This document shows positions 33,071 to 41,777 of a stretch of 64,000 bases of DNA, piece after piece (position 1 is the first letter of the stretch; every line of letters begins with the position of its first letter). The notes beneath the pieces were generated by a model that had not been told where the DNA came from, searched no databases, and was given only the letters and a program-made list of their open reading frames with translations. Position numbers and translations under genes: made by a program. Source of the stretch: Rhodospirillaceae bacterium bin65 (GTDB lineage Bacteria > Pseudomonadota > Alphaproteobacteria > Bin65); the NCBI GenBank assembly GCA_002238725.1, contig MPMX01000014.1:16683-80682 (forward strand), in the 5' to 3' direction.

Positions 33071-34165
33071 TCAGGCTTTCAGCACGCCGCGGCGAATCTG
33101 GTCAAGCTCGATGCTCTCGAACAGGGCCTGGAAGTTGCCCTCGCCGAAGCCCTCGTCGCCCTTGCGCTGGATGACCTCGAAGAAGATCGGGCCGACGGCG
33201 TTTTCGGTGAAGATCTGGAGCAGCCGGCCGCCGTCTTCGGTCGGCGCGCCGTCGATCAGGATCTGCAGGCGCCTGAGCTCGTCGACCGGCTCGCCATGGT
33301 CCGGCAGGCGCGCATCGATGCCCTCGTAATAGGTGTCCGGCGTCGCCATGAAGGCCGTGCCGCGGGCGCGCATGGCCTCGACCGTGCGGTAGATGTCGGC
33401 GGTCGAGAGCGCGATATGCTGGATGCCCTCGCCGTTATAGGCCTCGAGATATTCCGCGATCTGGCTGCTGTCGTCGGAACTCTCGTTGATCGGGATGCGG
33501 ATTTTGCCGCACGGGCTGGTCATGGCGCGGGATTTGAGGCCGGTCAGTCTGCCCTCGATATCGAAAAACCTGATCTCGCGGAAATTGAACAGCCGCTCGT
33601 AAAAGGCGGCCCAGCTGTCCATCCGGCCGCGGTGGACATTGTGGGTCAGATGGTCGACCGCCGCGAAGCCGACGCCGTCGTGATCGAGCGAACCGTCGAT
33701 CCCGAAATCGACGTCGTAGATCGTGCCGCCCGCGCCGTAGCGGTCGACCAGGTAGATCAGCGAGCCGCCGATGCCCCTGATCGACGGGATGTTGAGCTCC
33801 ATCGGCCCGGCCTGGTCCGGCCCCGGTTCCGCGCCGAGGTCGAGGGCGCGCCGCCAGGCCTTGGCGGCGTCCTTCACCCGGAACGCCATGGCGCAGACCG
33901 AGGGGCCGTGCACCCGGGCGAAGGATTGGGCGAAGCTGTCGGGCTCAGCGTTCAGGATGAAGTTGACGTCGCCCTGGCGATAGAGGGTGACGTCCTTGTG
34001 CCGGTGGCGGGCGGCGGCGCGGAAGCCCATGCGCGCGAACAGGCCGGCCAGCGCCTTCGGGTCCGGCGCGGTGTATTCGATGAATTCGAATCCGTCGGTG
34101 CCCATCGGGTTGAGGGCGTCGATATCGCCGCCGGCGTCTGCGGCGGGCCGGGCCGTTTCGGTCAT
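33071..34165 (-). CDS. hppD: 4-hydroxyphenylpyruvate dioxygenase
   Basis: The 364-residue enzyme has the two-VOC-domain HPPD plan. The iron ligands are His in [13 protein letters not shown], His in [15 protein letters not shown] and Glu in [21 protein letters not shown]. It converts 4-hydroxyphenylpyruvate to homogentisate. It is the first gene of the hppD-FAH unit and is divergent from a MarR gene across a short region with a perfect 18-bp palindrome. Confidence 0.93.
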   Translation of the reverse strand: MTETARPAADAGGDIDALNPMGTDGFEFIEYTAPDPKALAGLFARMGFRAAARHRHKDVTLYRQGDVNFILNAEPDSFAQSFARVHGPSVCAMAFRVKDAAKAWRRALDLGAEPGPDQAGPMELNIPSIRGIGGSLIYLVDRYGAGGTIYDVDFGIDGSLDHDGVGFAAVDHLTHNVHRGRMDSWAAFYERLFNFREIRFFDIEGRLTGLKSRAMTSPCGKIRIPINESSDDSSQIAEYLEAYNGEGIQHIALSTADIYRTVEAMRARGTAFMATPDTYYEGIDARLPDHGEPVDELRRLQILIDGAPTEDGGRLLQIFTENAVGPIFFEVIQRKGDEGFGEGNFQALFESIELDQIRRGVLKA

Positions 34166-34200
34166 GGAACTGCTCCCTTGATCTCACCCTGAAATCATAA

Positions 34201-34218
34201 TAGTTTCATTTGAAACTA
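34201..34218. promoter_or_regulatory. Candidate MarR operator between hppD and marR
   Basis: TAGTTTCA-TT-TGAAACTA is a perfect 18-bp palindrome in the 67 bp separating the divergent hppD and MarR-family genes. This size and symmetry are typical of MarR operators. Confidence 0.65.
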
Positions 34219-34232
34219 AATCAAGAGGAACC

Positions 34233-34706
34233 ATGACCGGTCCCGTTGCGGCCCCGCGCCTCGATCTCGCGGCCTACCTGCCCTATCGGCTGTCGATTCT
34301 GTCGAACACGGTGTCCGGCGCGATCGCGGCGATCTACGAAACCCGCTATGGCCTTTCGGTCGCCGACTGGCGGCTGATGGCGGTCCTGAGCATGGAGCCG
34401 GACCGGCCGCTGACCCAGAAGGCCCTGTGCGCCCGCACGCGCATGGACAAGGTCCAGGTCAGCCGCGCCGTGAAGCGACTGCTGGAACGGGGCCATATCG
34501 AGCGGGAGGTCGACAACGGCGACCGGCGCAGCGCCCTTCTGCGGCTGACCGGGCAGGGCCGGGCGGTCTACGACGATGTCGCGCCGGCAACGCTGGAATG
34601 GGAACGGGAACTGCTGTCGCGCCTCACGCCGGCCGAGGCGGCGATCCTCGATACGGTCGTCGCCCGCCTGCAGCAGGTCGCCGACGAGATGGCGGCCGGT
34701 TCGTAG
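34233..34706 (+). CDS. MarR-family transcriptional regulator
   Basis: The 157-residue winged-helix protein has LSVADWRLMAVLSMEPDRPLTQKALCARTRMDKVQVSRAVKRLLERGHIEREVDNGDRRSALLRLTGQG, the standard MarR DNA-binding domain with the wing DNGDRRS. AAGAGGAA precedes its ATG. Divergence from hppD and the palindrome at 34201-34218 suggest that it controls tyrosine catabolism, as HmgR-type regulators do. Confidence 0.88.
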   Translation: MTGPVAAPRLDLAAYLPYRLSILSNTVSGAIAAIYETRYGLSVADWRLMAVLSMEPDRPLTQKALCARTRMDKVQVSRAVKRLLERGHIEREVDNGDRRSALLRLTGQGRAVYDDVAPATLEWERELLSRLTPAEAAILDTVVARLQQVADEMAAGS

Positions 34707-34723
34707 CGCGGCCGCAACCGGCC

Positions 34724-34945
34724 TCAGGCCCGCGCGGCGATCGCCTCGATTTCGTCGTCTTCCGGGAAGCGGCCCAGCGCCTTCTTGGAAAAGACCGGCT
34801 CGCCGTCGAGGCTGATCTCGAACACGCCGCCGCCGCCCTTGACCAGTTCGACCTCGGCGCCGTCGATTTCAGAGAACCTGTCGCTCACACGGAGCGCCCT
34901 GGGTTCGTAGTTTCAAACGACGCAGTATTCGATCCTGAATTTCAT
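34724..34945 (-). CDS. SelW-like (SelT/SelW/SelH, Rdx family) selenoprotein with in-frame TGA as selenocysteine
   Basis: Reading from the ATG at 34945 gives MKFRIEYCVV, then TGA at 34915-34913 (codon 11), then NYEPRALRVSDRF, EVELVKGGGGVFEISLDGEPVFSKKALGRFP and a stop at 34724. The total is 73 residues. The TGA falls exactly on the second redox position of the Rdx motif CxxC/CxxU (C-V-V-U-N-Y), where SelW proteins carry selenocysteine. The rest is intact and in frame. AGGAGAA lies upstream of the ATG. A hairpin suitable for a bacterial SECIS follows the TGA. The protein would be a small thioredoxin-fold oxidoreductase. A conventional ORF search misses it because of the TGA. It is convergent with the MarR gene, 17 bp away. 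Confidence 0.82.
34882..34896 (-). promoter_or_regulatory. Candidate bacterial SECIS hairpin
   Basis: On the coding strand, CGCTC and GAGCG form a 5-bp stem around the loop CGTGT. The stem begins 16 nt after the TGA codon, within the distance used by SelB. The loop contains the GU expected of bacterial SECIS elements. Short stems of this kind are common by chance, so the support comes mainly from position. Confidence 0.5.
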
Positions 34946-35163
34946 CCGGTTCTCCTGTTTCGGGCCTGTTGCGGGCCGGCGCGTCCGGCCGGCGACGAAA
35001 CCCGGCGACTATAAAGCGCGGCAGCCCGGCGGACCAGCATCCTGCGCGCCCGCAGACCGCAGGCGTCGCCGGGCGTGGCGCGTCCTTGCCGGCGCGCATG
35101 GCGGCGCGCTAGGTTCCGGCCAGTTCAGGACAGAGAATTCTGCATCCGAAAGGAAGGCCCCCG

Positions 35164-35799
35164 ATGAAGCTCTATTACGATCCACGCACCGTGAACTGCC
35201 GCAAGGTTCTGGCCGGTTTCAAGCATATGGGCGTCGCGTTCGAGACCGAGAATGTCGACTATTTCGCGCAGGGTCAGCAGTCGCCCGACTACATGGCGAT
35301 CAACCCGAACGCAGCCCTGCCCGCGCTGGTCGACGGCGATCTCCAGCTTTGGGAATCCAACGCGATCCTGCAATACGGGGCCGACAAGGTCGGCGCCGAA
35401 TCGGCCTATCCGAGCGATCTGGCGACCCGGGCCGACGTCAACCGCTGGCTGCTCTGGGAATCGAGTGCCTGGTTCCCGACCTGCTACGTCTACCTGGTCG
35501 AGAATGTCGTCAAGCCAATCCTCGAAGCCGAGCCGGACCAGGCCATCCTCGACGGCGAGGGACCGAATTTCCACAAGCATGCCGGCATTCTCGACGACCG
35601 GCTCGACGGCCAGGACTGGCTGTGCGGCACGCCGGAGCCGACCATCGCCGACATCGCGGTCGCCTCGCCGATGCATCTGCACCGGTTTCAGCAGCTGCCC
35701 CTCGACGCGCATCCGAACCTCAGCGCCTGGATCGGTCGGATGGAGTCGGTGCCGGCCTGGGAAAGCACCGACGTCGCCCCGCTGCTCGGCCTGGCGTGA
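35164..35799 (+). CDS. Glutathione S-transferase family protein
   Basis: The 211-residue GST starts MKLYYDPRTVNCRKVLAGFKHMGV (thioredoxin half; the Cys at NCRKV is the likely active-site region) with NPNAALPALVDGDLQLWESNAILQY, the glutathione-binding cis-Pro and ES pair. The helical half ends with PEPTIADIAVASPMHL. GGAAGG precedes the ATG. It is followed 34 bp later by an SDR gene on the same strand. Confidence 0.87.
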   Translation: MKLYYDPRTVNCRKVLAGFKHMGVAFETENVDYFAQGQQSPDYMAINPNAALPALVDGDLQLWESNAILQYGADKVGAESAYPSDLATRADVNRWLLWESSAWFPTCYVYLVENVVKPILEAEPDQAILDGEGPNFHKHAGILDDRLDGQDWLCGTPEPTIADIAVASPMHLHRFQQLPLDAHPNLSAWIGRMESVPAWESTDVAPLLGLA

Positions 35800-35833
35800 G
35801 CGGCGGAGACGCGGCGGAGACGCGCCGGACGCC

Positions 35834-36613
35834 ATGACGGACCCCGGGACCGATGGGGAGTTCGAGGGCCGCACAGCCCTGGTGACGGGCGGGTCGCGCG
35901 GCATCGGCCGGGCGATCTGCCTGCGCCTGGCGGCGAGCGGCGCCCGGGTCGCGGTCAACTACGCCGCCAACCGGGAAGCGGCGGAGGAAACCCGCGCGGC
36001 CATCGAGGCCGCCGGCGGCACGGCCGCAATCTACCTGGCCGATGTCGGCGACCGGGAGGCGACTGGGGCGATGTTCGACGCCGTCGAGCGCGACCTCGGC
36101 CCGGTCGACCTGCTGGTCACCAACGCCGGCATCGCGCGGTCAGCCGATGCGCTGTCCATGACCGCCGAGACCTGGCGCGAGATCATGCGCGTCAACCTCG
36201 ACGGCACCTTCCACGCCGTCTGGCGCGCCAAGGACGGCATGGCCGCGCGCGGCTTCGGCCGGATCGTCTGCATCTCCTCGGTGCTCGGCCTGGTGCCGAA
36301 CCCGATCTCGACCGAGCGCATGTTCGCCTACGGCACGTCGAAGGCGGCGGTCATCGGCTTCGTGCGCCAGTGCGCCGCCGCCCTCGGCCCGGCGGTGCGG
36401 GTCAACGGCGTCGCGCCCGGCTATGTCGAGACCGACATGACCGCCGACGTGTCGGACGAGGCGCATGAGCGGCTGACCGCGGCGGCGGCCCTCAAACGCT
36501 TCGGCCAGCCGGAGGAGATCGCCGAACTGGTGCATTTCCTGCTCAGCGAGCGCTCCAGCTTCACCACCGGCCAGACCCACATCGCCGACGGCGGCACCAA
36601 GTTCGTGCCGTAA
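35834..36613 (+). CDS. Short-chain dehydrogenase/reductase (FabG-like)
   Basis: The 259-residue SDR has TGGSRGIGRAI, NAGIA, the Ser of CISSVLGL, YGTSK and APGYVETDMTADV, a complete classical SDR set with NADP preference suggested by GGSRG and NYAANR. It resembles 3-oxoacyl-ACP reductases, but isolated copies often act on other carbonyls. The start at 35834 is the ATG nearest to the Rossmann segment. It is likely co-transcribed with the GST. Confidence 0.86.
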   Translation: MTDPGTDGEFEGRTALVTGGSRGIGRAICLRLAASGARVAVNYAANREAAEETRAAIEAAGGTAAIYLADVGDREATGAMFDAVERDLGPVDLLVTNAGIARSADALSMTAETWREIMRVNLDGTFHAVWRAKDGMAARGFGRIVCISSVLGLVPNPISTERMFAYGTSKAAVIGFVRQCAAALGPAVRVNGVAPGYVETDMTADVSDEAHERLTAAAALKRFGQPEEIAELVHFLLSERSSFTTGQTHIADGGTKFVP

Positions 36614-36650
36614 GCATTTCCGTCCTGGAGGAAGCCGTGACGTCGTAGCG

Positions 36651-36765
36651 CCCCTCGATACGGCCCTGCGGGCCTACTCGGGACGAGGGGAATTGTGAGA
36701 GATGCCCAATACCCACCCTCACCCTGAGTAGCCCCGGATGTAATCCGGGGCGTATCGAAGGGCGC
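36651..36765. repeat. REP-like repeats between SDR and DUF1491
   Basis: A CCCCTCGATACGG...CTACTCGGGACGAGGGG copy (36651-36690) is followed by an inverted hybrid copy CCCTGAGTAGCCCCGGATG...ATCCGGGGCGTATCG (36722-36762). Nothing else is seen in this gap. Confidence 0.7.
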
Positions 36766-36806
36766 GCCTCAATCGCGTCTGCGGTTCCAACAATAGCGGT
36801 CACACT

Positions 36807-37145
36807 TTACTCCAGCACCGGCTCGGCGAGCGCCCAGGCGTTGCGCGGGTCTTCGATCTCGATGACCCAGAGGTCCGGGTCGTAGCCGCGCTGGCGGGCG
36901 ATGTAGGCGTCGGCGTCGGCTTCCGGCACTGCATCGTCGCCGGTGCCGCGGCGCCAGGCCCGGCCGCCGTCCGGCGAGGTCGTCGGCACATAGACGGTGC
37001 AGCCGGCCTCGATCCGGTTGTGCTTGATCAGGATGGCGCCGGCATGTTCGTCGCCCCGGCGCACCAGATAGGCGTCGATGCCGTTCACCCGGCAGCGCCG
37101 GATCTCCGCATCGACCCAGATCGCCGCCTTGATGCGGGGGATCAT
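36807..37145 (-). CDS. DUF1491 family protein
   Basis: The 112-residue protein matches DUF1491, an alphaproteobacterial family of unknown role: IKAAIWVDAEIRRCRVNGIDAYLVRRGDEHAGAILIKHNR, then VYVPTTSPDGGRAWRRGTGDDAVPEADADAYIARQRGYDPDLWVIEIEDP. Full length. It stands alone between repeat-rich gaps. Confidence 0.82.
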   Translation of the reverse strand: MIPRIKAAIWVDAEIRRCRVNGIDAYLVRRGDEHAGAILIKHNRIEAGCTVYVPTTSPDGGRAWRRGTGDDAVPEADADAYIARQRGYDPDLWVIEIEDPRNAWALAEPVLE

Positions 37146-37182
37146 GGCCGGGGCCGCGCTGTCTCAGAAATCCCGAATTGTC

Positions 37183-37290
37183 ACCCCGGCCGACCGAAGG
37201 GAGAGCCGGGGTCCAGAATCGCGGGCAGAGTTTCCGCCTGTGGCTCTGGACCCCGGATCGTCGCTGCGCTCCGTCCGGGGTGGCAAGTTT
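37183..37290. repeat. Facing CCCCGG-type palindromic repeats
   Basis: TCACCCCGGCCGACCGAAGG...GCCGGGGTCCAGA faces CTGGACCCCGGATCG...TCCGGGGTGGCA, the same layout as near 11160-11270 and 31781-31880. No gene in 37146-37347. Confidence 0.65.
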
Positions 37291-37347
37291 GGGAAGAGGG
37301 TTTCACCTTCGATGCCCCGGCGCTCCCGACCCTTGCGGCGTCCGCCC

Positions 37348-38532
37348 CTAGATCACGCCGCCGGCGCGCAGGGATGCAATCCGCGCGGCGTCGTAGCCCA
37401 GGCCTTCGAGCACGCTCTCGGTATCGGCGCCCAGGTCGGGGGCCGGGCGGGCGGGCGCGGGCTCGGCGGTGTGCACCGGCGGCGCCACCATGCGGAACGG
37501 GCCGTCCGACGGGTGCGGCAGGGTCTGGAGCCGGCCGGTCTCGACGACATAGGGGTTGTCGAGGGCCGCGGCGACATCGTTGACCGGCGCGGCCGGCACG
37601 GCGCCGGCGAAACGCTCCAGCCAGTCGGCGGTGGTGTGCGCCTGCAAGGCTTCGTCCAGCATTTCGGTGAGCAGGGCGCGCTGCTCCAGCCGGTCCGCAA
37701 AGCGCAAGAAGCGCTTGTCCTCCGCCCATTCCGGCCGGCCGATCGCGTCGCACAGGGCCGGCCAGAACTTCTCCTTGTTGCACATCAGGAAAATCCAGCC
37801 GTCCGCCGTTTTGTAAAGCTGGCAGGGCGTGAGCGACGGATGGGCCGAGCGCGGCAGGCGCGGCTGGTTGAAGCCCTCGTTGAGATACCAGGTCGCCAGG
37901 TAGCTCGTGTTGTGCAGCGCGACGTCGAACAGGCTGACGTCGATGTCCCGGCCCTGCCCGGTCGCCCGCGCACCGGTCAGCGCCGCCAGCAGGCCATAGG
38001 CCATCGCCAGCCCGGTCATCATGTCGACGATGGACAGGCCGAAGCGCGACGGCGTGCCCTCCGGCTCGCCGGTCAGCGCGAAATAGCCGGCCTCGGCCTG
38101 CATGACGTAGTCGAAACCGGGCCAGGCCGCGCGCGGCCCGTCGCGCCCGTAGGCCGAGAGGTGCGCGCACACGATCTGCGGATTGTGCGCCTTCAGATGG
38201 GCGTAGGTGATGCCGAGTTTTTCCGGCACGTCGCCGCGCATGTTGCTGGCCAGCGCATCGGTCGAGCGGACCAGATCGTGCAGCACGGGCCGCGCCTCCG
38301 GCCGGCTCAGGTCGAGGGTCAGGCTCTTCTTGTTGCGGTTGAAGCTGTGGAAGAACTGGCTGTCTCCCGACGGGAAGAAATACGGGCCGACGGCGCGGGA
38401 CATGTCGCCGCCGTCGCGCGGGTTCTCGATCTTGATGACCTCGGCGCCCTGGTCGGCGAGGAACATGGTGCCGAACGGCCCGGCGCCGTATTGCTCGACC
38501 GCGAGGACGCGGACTCCCTCGAGCGGCAGCAT
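37348..38532 (-). CDS. Class III CoA-transferase (CaiB/BaiF family)
   Basis: The 394-residue enzyme has LPLEGVRVLAVEQYGAGPFGTMFLADQGAEVIKIENP, ARPVLHDLVRSTDALASNMRG, AHLSAYGRDGPRAAWPGFDYVMQAEAG (the Asp of GFDY is the expected catalytic Asp) and MTGLAMAYGLLAAL. It moves CoA between organic acids. It is the last gene of a four-gene leftward operon, 5 bp after the acyl-CoA dehydrogenase stop, and would activate or release the acid handled by the operon. Confidence 0.88.
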   Translation of the reverse strand: MLPLEGVRVLAVEQYGAGPFGTMFLADQGAEVIKIENPRDGGDMSRAVGPYFFPSGDSQFFHSFNRNKKSLTLDLSRPEARPVLHDLVRSTDALASNMRGDVPEKLGITYAHLKAHNPQIVCAHLSAYGRDGPRAAWPGFDYVMQAEAGYFALTGEPEGTPSRFGLSIVDMMTGLAMAYGLLAALTGARATGQGRDIDVSLFDVALHNTSYLATWYLNEGFNQPRLPRSAHPSLTPCQLYKTADGWIFLMCNKEKFWPALCDAIGRPEWAEDKRFLRFADRLEQRALLTEMLDEALQAHTTADWLERFAGAVPAAPVNDVAAALDNPYVVETGRLQTLPHPSDGPFRMVAPPVHTAEPAPARPAPDLGADTESVLEGLGYDAARIASLRAGGVI

Positions 38533-38537
38533 GGCGG

Positions 38538-39707
38538 CTACACCGGGTTCCGCGCGATCAGCTGCTTGGCGATGATCAGGCGCTGCAGCTCGTTGGTGCC
38601 CTCGCCAATCGCCAGCAGCGGCGCGTCGCGGTAATAGCGCTCGATATCGAATTCCTTGGAATAGCCGTAGGCGCCGTGGATGCGCATGGCCTCCAGGCTG
38701 TTCTCGACCGCCGCCTCGGTGGCGTACAGCTTGGCCATGCCGGCTTCCATGTCGCAGCGTTCGCCGCGGTCGTAGGCCTGCGCCGCCGCTTCCGTCAGCA
38801 GCCGCGCCGCCTCGACCCGCGTCGCCATGTCGGCGAGCTTGATCTGGATCGCCTGGTGCTCGGCGATCGGCTTGCCGAAAGTTTTGCGGATCTGGGCGTA
38901 TTCCACGGCCTTCTCCAGGCAGACCCGGGCGATGCCGACGCCGCGCGCGGCCACGTTGATCCTGCCCAGTTCCAGGCCGGCGAGGATCTGCTGCAAGCCG
39001 CGCCCCTCCTCGCCGCCGACCAGATTGTCGAACGGCACCTGGCACCGGTCGAGCACGACCTCGCCGGTATCGACGCCGCGATAGCCGAGCTTGCCGAGCT
39101 TGCTCGCCGCCACACCTTCACCCTGCTCGACCAGCAGCAGGCTCATGCCCTTGTGGCGCGGCTCGGCCGCCGGGTCGGTCTTGACCAGTACGGCGAGGAT
39201 ATCGCCTTCGACGCTGTTGGTGATCCAGGTCTTGGTGCCGTTGACGATGTAGGCGTTGCCGACGCGCTCGGCGCGGGTGCGCACGGCCTGGAGGTCGGTG
39301 CCGCAGTCCGGCTCGGTGAGCGCGACGCCGCCGCGCAGTTCGCCGGTCGCGAATTTCGGCAGGAAGCGCTGCTTCTGTTGTTCGGTGCCGAAGCGCTGGA
39401 CCGCCGCCGCCATGATGAGATGGGAATTGATAATGCCGGAGATCGACATCCAGCCCGCCGTGATCCGCTCGACGATCGCAGAATAGGTCACCGCCGACAG
39501 GCCGAGGCCGCCATAGTCCGGCGCGATGGTGGCGCCGAACAGGCCGAGTTCCTTCATTTCCTCGACGATTTCGTGGGGATATTCGTCCTTCGCTTCCAGA
39601 TCGTGGGCGACCGGCAGGATGCTGCGTTCGACGAAACGGTCGATGGCGTCGAGGATGGCGCCGTCGCCGTCGGCATCGGCATGCGGAACGGATACGTCCG
39701 GAGGCAT
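38538..39707 (-). CDS. Acyl-CoA dehydrogenase
   Basis: The 389-residue flavoenzyme has GVALTEPDCGTDLQAV, NGTKTWITNSVEGD, RKTFGKPIAEHQAIQIKLADM and YGYSKEFDIERYYRDA..GEGTNELQRLIIAKQL. The Glu of GEGTNE is the candidate base. The family includes glutaryl-, methylsuccinyl- and short-chain acyl-CoA dehydrogenases. With MaoC and MmgE/PrpD on one message it fits a branched or dicarboxylic acid pathway. Spacing to neighbours is 5-6 bp. Confidence 0.9.
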   Translation of the reverse strand: MPPDVSVPHADADGDGAILDAIDRFVERSILPVAHDLEAKDEYPHEIVEEMKELGLFGATIAPDYGGLGLSAVTYSAIVERITAGWMSISGIINSHLIMAAAVQRFGTEQQKQRFLPKFATGELRGGVALTEPDCGTDLQAVRTRAERVGNAYIVNGTKTWITNSVEGDILAVLVKTDPAAEPRHKGMSLLLVEQGEGVAASKLGKLGYRGVDTGEVVLDRCQVPFDNLVGGEEGRGLQQILAGLELGRINVAARGVGIARVCLEKAVEYAQIRKTFGKPIAEHQAIQIKLADMATRVEAARLLTEAAAQAYDRGERCDMEAGMAKLYATEAAVENSLEAMRIHGAYGYSKEFDIERYYRDAPLLAIGEGTNELQRLIIAKQLIARNPV

Positions 39708-39713
39708 CGGTGC

Positions 39714-40229
39714 TCAGGCCACCCTGTCGTCGACGCCGAAACCGCGCTTCGGCACCAGCATGGAGCGCCGGTAGGTCATGAACACCGTGCCGTCGGCCTT
39801 CGTGCCGGTGGTGCTGGCGGTCACGATCCCCTGGTTGGGCCGGGATTGCGATTCGCGCTTTTCCAGCACCTCGGATTCGGCATAGATCGTCTCGCCGACG
39901 AAGACCGGCGCGGTCAGTTTAATGTCCGTCCAGCCCAGGTTGGCGATGGCCTTCTGGCTGAGGTCGCTGACGCTCATTCCCGCGACGATGGACAGCGTGA
40001 GCGCGCTGTTCACCAGCAGCTTCCCGAACTCGCTGTGCTTCGCGTATTCGGCGTCGAAATGGATCGGATGGGTGTTCATGGTCAGCAGCGTGAACCAGGT
40101 GTTGTCGGCCTCGCTGATCGTCCGGCCCGGGCGGTGCTCGTAGATGTCGCCGACCGCAAAATCCTCATAGTAGCGCCCGGCGGACTCGCGGAACCGCCCG
40201 GCCGCCACCTCAACCATCGTCGCGACCAT
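39714..40229 (-). CDS. MaoC family dehydratase
   Basis: The 171-residue hot-dog protein has YYEDFAVGDIYEHRPGRTISEADNTWFTLLTMNTHPIHFDAEYA, including the hydratase-2 D-x4-N/H signature, and FVGETIYAESEVLEKRES. It resembles mesaconyl-CoA/methylmalyl-type hydratases. It probably hydrates the enoyl-CoA made by the adjacent dehydrogenase. Operon position is second of four. Confidence 0.87.
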   Translation of the reverse strand: MVATMVEVAAGRFRESAGRYYEDFAVGDIYEHRPGRTISEADNTWFTLLTMNTHPIHFDAEYAKHSEFGKLLVNSALTLSIVAGMSVSDLSQKAIANLGWTDIKLTAPVFVGETIYAESEVLEKRESQSRPNQGIVTASTTGTKADGTVFMTYRRSMLVPKRGFGVDDRVA

Positions 40230-40234
40230 GCCGT

Positions 40235-41650
40235 TTACCCGGCCACGGCGCGGATGGCCGTTTCCCGGGCCGGCCGGCGGGCCGAGAGCCGGAGCACGGC
40301 CGAGACGTCGTTGGCCTTTTCAAGCGCCAGCAGGCCGTCGGCGAACGCCTCGCGGTCTGCCGATTCCAGATAGGGCGCGACCAGGCCGTCGAACTTGGTG
40401 CGCAACTCATCTTCGGTGAGGAAATTGTCCGGCTCGCCCTTGGGCACGGCGACGAAGTCCTCGAACGTGCCCGCCGATGTCGTCACCTTCACGGCCGCGG
40501 CCAGATTGGCCGGATACTCCGCCTCGGCGCGCGGATCGACGACCGGGCGGACCTTGCGGTACAGCGCCTTTGCGTTGTCGTCGGCCAGCAGCGGCGCGTA
40601 ATCGTCCCACACCAGGCCGCCGTTGATCAGGGCGGCGGCGGCGACGAAGGGCATGGAGAACTGGCCGTCGACGATTCCCTGCGGGTCCTGCTTGTCGGCG
40701 AGCGGATCGGCGACGATGCTCCAGCCGGTCTCCGGCAGGCCGACCTCGATTTCCTGCACATCGTCCGGCCGCAAACCGTGCTGCTTGCGCAGGCCGATAA
40801 TCGCATCCATCGCGGCATGGCCGTAGCGGCAGGACGGATAGGGCTTGACGGCGATCTGCATGGTTTCCCAGACCGCGCCGAGGCCGGCGACCGCCTTCGC
40901 CGGGTCCGGGTTCGGCGCGTGGCTGGCGAGGAAACCGGCCTTGCCCTCGAAGGCCTGGGCCGGGCCGCGATAGCCTTCGGCCGCCAGTGTCGCGGCGATC
41001 AGGCCGGTCATGGCGGCGTTGCCGACATGGGAACGCTTGGTCCAGGCGCCGTCGGCGAGGAACTGCATCGAGCCGGCGGCCTGGCTGAGGCAGATGCCGA
41101 AGGCGCTCTCGATCTGCCCGGCATCCAGGCCCATGACGTTACCGACCGCCGCCGCCGCACCGAACGCGCCGCAGGTCGCCGTGGGATGGAAGCCGCGCTC
41201 GTAATGGTCGCTCGGGCCGAGGGCCATGCTGAGCCGGATCTGGATCTCGTAGCCGGCAACGATGGCGGCGATGGTCCGCGCGCCGCTGACGCCGGCCTCT
41301 TCCGCCGCCGCGAGCGCCGCCGGCACGATCGGCGCGCTGGCGTGGATCGAGCCGCGGGCGTGGGTGTCGTCGAAATCGAGCGAATGGGCGAGCGCGCCGT
41401 TGATCAGCGCCGCGCCGGCCGCGGTGTAGCGCGCCGGGTCGCCGATCGCCGTCGCCGTATCGCCGGTCATGCCGAGGCGATTGACCGCCGCGATCAGGCT
41501 TTCGGTCGATTCCGCATCCCACCGTGCGCGCAGGGCGATGCCGAGGGTATCGAAGATCAGCAGCTTCGCACGCCGCGCGACTTCCGGCGGCAGATCGCCA
41601 TAGGACAGGCCGGCGGCGAATTCCGCCGCGGTGCGGGTGATGGAGGACAT
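40235..41650 (-). CDS. MmgE/PrpD family protein (2-methylcitrate dehydratase-like)
   Basis: The 471-residue protein has HSLDFDDTHARGSIHASAPIVPAALAAAE, GYEIQIRLSMALGPSDHYERGFHPTATCGAFGAAAA, KRSHVGNAAMTGL and KPYPSCRYGHAAMDAI. MmgE/PrpD enzymes dehydrate or isomerise tricarboxylic acids (2-methylcitrate, cis-aconitate, related acids). I chose the ATG at 41650 because the family begins there; the longer frame to 41884 lies in repeat DNA. It is the first gene of the operon with MaoC, acyl-CoA dehydrogenase and CoA-transferase. Confidence 0.88.
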   Translation of the reverse strand: MSSITRTAAEFAAGLSYGDLPPEVARRAKLLIFDTLGIALRARWDAESTESLIAAVNRLGMTGDTATAIGDPARYTAAGAALINGALAHSLDFDDTHARGSIHASAPIVPAALAAAEEAGVSGARTIAAIVAGYEIQIRLSMALGPSDHYERGFHPTATCGAFGAAAAVGNVMGLDAGQIESAFGICLSQAAGSMQFLADGAWTKRSHVGNAAMTGLIAATLAAEGYRGPAQAFEGKAGFLASHAPNPDPAKAVAGLGAVWETMQIAVKPYPSCRYGHAAMDAIIGLRKQHGLRPDDVQEIEVGLPETGWSIVADPLADKQDPQGIVDGQFSMPFVAAAALINGGLVWDDYAPLLADDNAKALYRKVRPVVDPRAEAEYPANLAAAVKVTTSAGTFEDFVAVPKGEPDNFLTEDELRTKFDGLVAPYLESADREAFADGLLALEKANDVSAVLRLSARRPARETAIRAVAG

Positions 41651-41777
41651 GGGGCGGTTTCCCGGTCGTCGATTGCGTTCAAGGCGCCGACAATAGCATG
41701 CGCACGGCATCGTTCGACCCTCTTTGTCGGGCCGAGGCGTGTTCGATTTCCCGGGACCGCCGATGCGGCCGGGGCAG

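Noticed and set aside
31943..34192. Forward frame of 749 residues opposite FAA hydrolase and hppD
   Set aside because: Spans two real reverse-strand genes and their gap; no recognisable domain.
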